Assembly: GCA_905250885.1 (NCBI GenBank)
Contig: CAJNOQ010000416.1
Span: forward strand, 1-51,562
Length of the DNA stretch: 51,562 nt
Direction: 5' to 3'
Source of the DNA: Didymodactylos carnosus
Taxonomy: Eukaryota; Rotifera; Eurotatoria; Philodinida; Philodinidae
The translations under genes were made by a program, and so were the position numbers. Position 1 is the stretch's first letter. Each line of letters begins with the position of its first letter. The notes beneath the pieces are model-generated. The model was not told the origin of the DNA, made no database searches, and saw only the letters and a list, made by a program, of their open reading frames with translations. Positions 47,929 through 51,562 of the stretch are shown one piece after another.

Positions 47929-49740
47929 TTAAGAGCTACTTGCGAAACCATTTAATTTGCACTTCATCTTTTCCGTTATTAACCACGTTTCACTGCCGTA
48001 TAGCAGAATGAATAGGCAAGGTGTTTTAAACAGATTAATTTTGATGGCAAGTGGCAGATAATTACTTTTCCAGATTTTTTCCAGTTTCCAAAAAGCTGAC
48101 CATGCCTGTCTTATTCTTATGTTTACGTCTTTTTCTGATGATTCCATGTGTGCTCCCAGACGTATAAAGTCCTGCACTCTTTCAAGATCAACACCATTTA
48201 CCTTTAATGCGTCCGTACCATTCACATTAGTGATATATTCAGTTTTGGGGATGTTTATTTCTAGGCAACCCTTAGAACATTCAAATTAAGGGCATCTAGT
48301 TGTTGTTGTGCTTCCTGAATAGAATTTTCTAAGAGACATATATCATCTACATAATCCAAGTCACTTAATCTCTTTTCTAAATGTCTTGCAGAGGTTCTCT
48401 TTTCACGAATAAACTCATATTTGTCCATCTCACATCTTCTCATCACATATCAATGACAATAATGAAAAGGAATGGTGCTAGGACATAACCTTGTAATACT
48501 CCGGTAGATATTCTAAATTCTTTTGTTAACTGTCCATCTACTAGTACACTACTCAAGGATGTATCGTATAATAACCTAATTGTATCTACCATTTTTTTGG
48601 GATTCCATAATTTCGGAGGATATTAAACATCATAACACGATTTATGGAATCAAATGCTTTCCTGAAGTCAACAAATGTTGCAACAAATTGTAGGCTCTTT
48701 TTGCGACATCCCTCCATAATTCTTCTCAATATGTGTGTCTGATATATGCAATTCCTACCTTGTCTGAAGCCTGCTTGATTATCTCTTAAGATTGGATCTA
48801 AGTGCAGTCTAAGCCTATTAACCAGAATTCTATTGTATAATTTTGCTACCACCGACATTAATGATATTCCTCTATAATTGTTCGTTTGTTGCAAGTCGCC
48901 TTTCTTTAGTACTGAAACAATCACATTTGTAGTCCATTGTTTAGGAGCAATGCCTGACTCATAAACTTTAGAGCAGATGTTGTACATCTGTAGTTTGATG
49001 AAATCTCCACCATTTTTTAAAAGTTCATTGTGATAACTGTATCGATTCCAGGCGTTTTACCACTCTTCATTGAGTTAATGGCTATCTCAACCTCCTTCAT
49101 TGATATGGGCCCACTATCAACTGGCAGATCGTTATTATTTGATAATGGTAAGTCTTGATCATTGTTGTTTGTTACGTTATTTAATAGACTCTCGAAGTAC
49201 TCTGTGTATTCATTCATTCAACAGAGTCTCGATGTTTTTAATTTGTTTTCCATTCGTGTCCTTTACCTTCATTACCTTCTTTACGTTCTTGCCATTTAAA
49301 TCGTTAACTATTTTCCAGACGTCTGTGATTTTATGTCGTTAGAACGCTGTATTCAAATCACGTATTTTCTCTTTGAGATAGTCCATTTCATCCTTCTTGC
49401 ATTTCTATTCAACTTTTGAGGAGAGTTCTTTCCATTTAGAACGGTTATCTGCTGTTCTAGTATGTTCAGAGAGCAATTTGGCATTCTTCCGTTCTTTGAT
49501 CAACATGATTGTTCTCTCTATAAGTCAGGTTTTCTTACTAATCTTTTTCTTGCGCCCCAGCACCTCACTTGCTGTTGCATCTATACTTTCAATCAGTATA
49601 TCATAACAGTTCTGGATCTTGACCTTCTCATCTTTATCTGAATCTGGTTGATTGTTTGCTTTGACATTTTGAAGAACTTCAAATCTATTCGTTTACACCA
49701 GGTTGAATCTCTCTTTTATCATGTCGTTCCATAATTGTAA
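47929..49740 (-). pseudogene. Reverse transcriptase part of RTE-like element (inverted, frameshifted)
   Basis: Read downward from about 49740 it gives a linker (RHKITDVWKIVNDLNGK), then RT motifs: IAINSMKSGKTPGID, NYRGISLMSVVAKLYNRIL, QAGFRQGRNC, motif A V-D-F-R-K-A-F-D-S, motif B GVLQGYVLAPFLF, motif C Y-V-D-D, then VGLEINIPKTEYI and LYGSETW. Broken by a one-base loss near 49018, a frame change near 48590 in a run of A, another near 48275, and stops in the linker, so it is inactive. The motif order and the GLEIN...KTE / YGSETW ending fit the RTE clade or a close relative. Confidence 0.88.
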
Positions 49741-50118
49741 CGAATGCTTGTGACGTAGTTGTTATAGAATAATGCTTGGAATTAGGCGTAGAGATCATAT
49801 TTCAAGTGTCACCATATATAACAGACTAGATATGGACAAGCTGATTAAGACAATTGTAAAAAGACAGCTCGAATAGGTAGGATATATTTGTAGACGCTCA
49901 GATGCTGAGCCCTTGAGAAAATTTGGCTTATATCAACCAATGCATGGTACAAACAATCCAGGAAGCAACCACAGGACTATCTTGGTTATGTGTTGAACTT
50001 ACTCAACAATGATATTCGCGATAAGAAGTATTGGAGAGTGATGGACATTGTAGATAATGCTAAGAGTAAGCACAAATGGAAGAAGATCGTGGTCGCCTGC
50101 TCGAGAGCAGCCGAGTGA
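49741..50118 (+). pseudogene. 3' coding end of the same retrotransposon
   Basis: Encodes R-I-M-L-G-I-R-R-R-D-H-I-S-S, then a region with stops and frame breaks containing K-L-I-K-T-I-V-K-R, then a final W-K-K-I-V-V-A-C-S-R-A-A-E before two stops. That is the usual C-terminal layout of RTE-type proteins. The A-rich tract at about 50122-50150 is the likely 3' end. Inactive. Confidence 0.8.
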
Positions 50119-50479
50119 TGATGAAAAATTAGCATAAAAAATAATCTTTAATCAAGCAGATTTCAAGCGAGTAGACACTTGGGAAAGTTTTCTTGTTAAT
50201 TTCAAATATTCAATTATTTCTAACAGAGCTGTCGAGCAAATCTAATACATCATTGGAAACATTCATCATTCTTTGTCTCTCTCCGGGAAAATGGCGAATT
50301 TCACTTTGAATTTGAAATGCTTGTGGCGGACGACTAACGCTTAAAAAGTAAGGAGAAAAGTAATCAAACTTTCGAATTTTAGAAAGTAACCGTCGTTGAA
50401 TGACGAAATGTTTACGTATACCGAACACGAACGTTCGAAAAAGACTGAGCAGAATAATCAAAATCAAACACGACTGTCA

Positions 50480-50776
50480 CAAGTGGAAAATCGCATGCAC
50501 TATTTTTCAATTAATTTGAAGTTAAAAGCCATTAAATCAGTTGGCTCCATCTTTGGGATACGGTACAAAATCTTACTTCTGTTATATACATTGTCTCGTC
50601 AAGCACTAAGTCTCGTTTATAATACATATATTTTGAGTAAAATTAACTACACAAGTATCATCTATTGCGGAACTACGAAAAATAATCTACACCATTTACA
50701 TTCTTTACAATATATTGCTGCTTTAGCTGTTTCAGCAGCAGTGAGTACCACCTCGTATGAAAAGATTTGTGCTTGA
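50480..50776 (+). pseudogene. Fragment of a second non-LTR reverse transcriptase (C-terminal part)
   Basis: Part of an open frame that reads LKAIKSVGSIFGIRYKILL...LSLVYNTYILSKINYTSIIYCG and then a segment like LQYIAALAVSAA. Jockey/CR1-type elements have a similar segment after the RT domain (a Y-x-x-Y-V-x-S-x-I-x-Y-G-x-x-x-Y block followed by L-x-x-I-Q-N-x-A-L-R). It differs from the RTE-like element beside it. Only the tail is present. Confidence 0.55.
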
Positions 50777-51138
50777 CTTATTTGGACGCCTCCTTTGATT
50801 AAAAAGGGGAATATCCAAATTAGTCTCTTAGAACAGATCCTCAATGTCTTTTAGTATCACGACACGGCTTCAGAAAATCGGCTTATACCTCTGCACATGA
50901 TCATAAATATTCAGCTAAAAAATTTTTTAAATCAGATTAAACTATACATGAATGTTTGAACTAAAGTAGAAATTAACTTTTTGTAGACGAGACACATTTA
51001 ACGATTATCTGAAGATTCTCATGAGATTTTTTAAAAATTGCAACTGAATTTATTAATAGACCAGATACTGTTTTAAAATGAAATTGCATATATTAATACC
51101 ACTTTTCAGCGAAAATGTAACAAATATGAACAGAAACT

Positions 51139-51303
51139 AGGGTCCGGCGGGATTATCCCGATCCCTATTTTATTCCCGAACCCGGTCCCAATCTCGTCGG
51201 GATCGAGATCGGGATCCCGGTTTCACTGTCACTGAGGTATTGTTCGGGATCCCGATCCCGATCCCGACGGGATTGGGATCGGGACCGGCATGAACATTTT
51301 CGG
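51139..51303. repeat. GC-rich hairpin repeat, hAT-like end
   Basis: Starts ctagggtccggcggg and is packed with cgggatcccgatccc units. Two ~40-base arms (about 51180-51221 and 51246-51290) are imperfect reverse complements around a loop of about 25 bases. The GC content is far above the rest of the window. The tagggtccgg start resembles hAT-superfamily termini; this assignment is tentative. Confidence 0.65.
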
Positions 51304-51562
51304 GACCTAATTAACCATTTCATATCGAAATATACCATTTTTTTAAAAATCTTGTGTTCACACAGAGTTAAAATATTTTGATGAATATAGGAAAGACTTT
51401 GAATACATAACAAAGATATCCAGTGTCGAGGAAACATGATTTCTATCTGGATGATGTATAGTGATATGATTACAGCGGCAGATATATTCTTCTCAGTCAT
51501 ATGATCTCTTTCTTTCCTTCACCATATTCATTTGTCCTTATTGACCTTGTCTTCGATCATTT
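51304..51562. other. Window edge, nothing recognised
   Basis: The frame at 51165-51500 (-) mostly reads the reverse of the GC-rich repeat and has no independent support. Confidence 0.5.

Larger units (their letters stand above)
47929..50150. mobile_element. RTE-like non-LTR retrotransposon with 5' inversion
   Basis: Two pieces of one element lie head to head. The RT part runs on the minus strand from about 49740 down to 47929. The C-terminal end of the same protein runs on the plus strand from about 49745 to 50118. The minus piece stops at KMKCKLNGFA and the plus piece starts at about C-Y-R-I-M-L-G-I-R-R-R-D-H, which is where it should continue. This is the structure left by twin priming. 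The endonuclease domain is absent (5' truncation). Confidence 0.85.

Noticed and set aside
50210..50467. 85-residue minus-strand ORF next to the retrotransposon
   Set aside because: No recognisable family, no splice context, and it overlaps the plus-strand frame that runs into the second RT fragment; could be chance.
1..51562. tRNA, rRNA or CRISPR array
   Set aside because: No cloverleaf with an intact B box, no rRNA-like stretch and no regularly spaced short repeats were found by eye; the B-box-like patch near 31530 does not fit.

Overview
The window looks like nuclear DNA of a small-genome invertebrate animal. It is strongly AT-rich. Genes are cut by many short GT-AG introns (mostly 50-70 bases), metazoan ciliary, neuronal and chaperone genes are present, and the gaps hold decayed transposons. 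Intron size, base composition and the retroelement remnants fit a bdelloid rotifer best; this is an inference from style, not a proven assignment. All exon models were built by hand from reading frame plus splice sites, and each multi-exon model closes in frame.

Layout. 1-1367: non-coding with a perfect hairpin. 1368-2292 (-): pICln (CLNS1A), 5 exons. 2749-11870 (-): CEP290, 39 exons, about 2021 residues, apparently lacking the last few hundred residues of the vertebrate protein. 11871-18317: gene-poor, slightly more GC-rich in the middle, with a foldback repeat, a MITE-like element with TA ends, diverged direct repeats and two orphan ORFs. 18318-20276 (+): two tandem isoprenylcysteine-methyltransferase-like membrane proteins, one intronless and one with two introns. 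20557-26396 (+): BAG6, 23 exons, about 1467 residues, with a six-unit 27-base minisatellite inside the coding sequence. 26875-27405 (-): a small prepropeptide gene whose two-exon model ends in an allatostatin-C-like Cys...Cys-Phe peptide. 28694-37852 (-): a 5-HT1-type aminergic GPCR in three exons with a 7.1 kb first intron; that intron holds an ~800-base foldback element and a 248-base TTAA-flanked MITE. 37853-47928: about 10 kb of AT-rich spacer with no convincing gene. 47929-50150: an RTE-like non-LTR retrotransposon with a 5' inversion (twin-priming structure). 50480-51310: a second RT fragment and a GC-rich, hAT-like hairpin.

The genes do not form one pathway. pICln acts in snRNP assembly, CEP290 at the ciliary transition zone, BAG6 in tail-anchored and misfolded protein triage. 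The peptide precursor and the serotonin receptor are neuronal, adjacent and on the same strand, but nothing shows they are functionally paired. The most rewarding items are the allatostatin-C-like gene, visible only if a 102-base intron is recognised, the twin-primed retrotransposon, the shortened CEP290, and the large inverted repeats in the receptor intron and upstream of CEP290.
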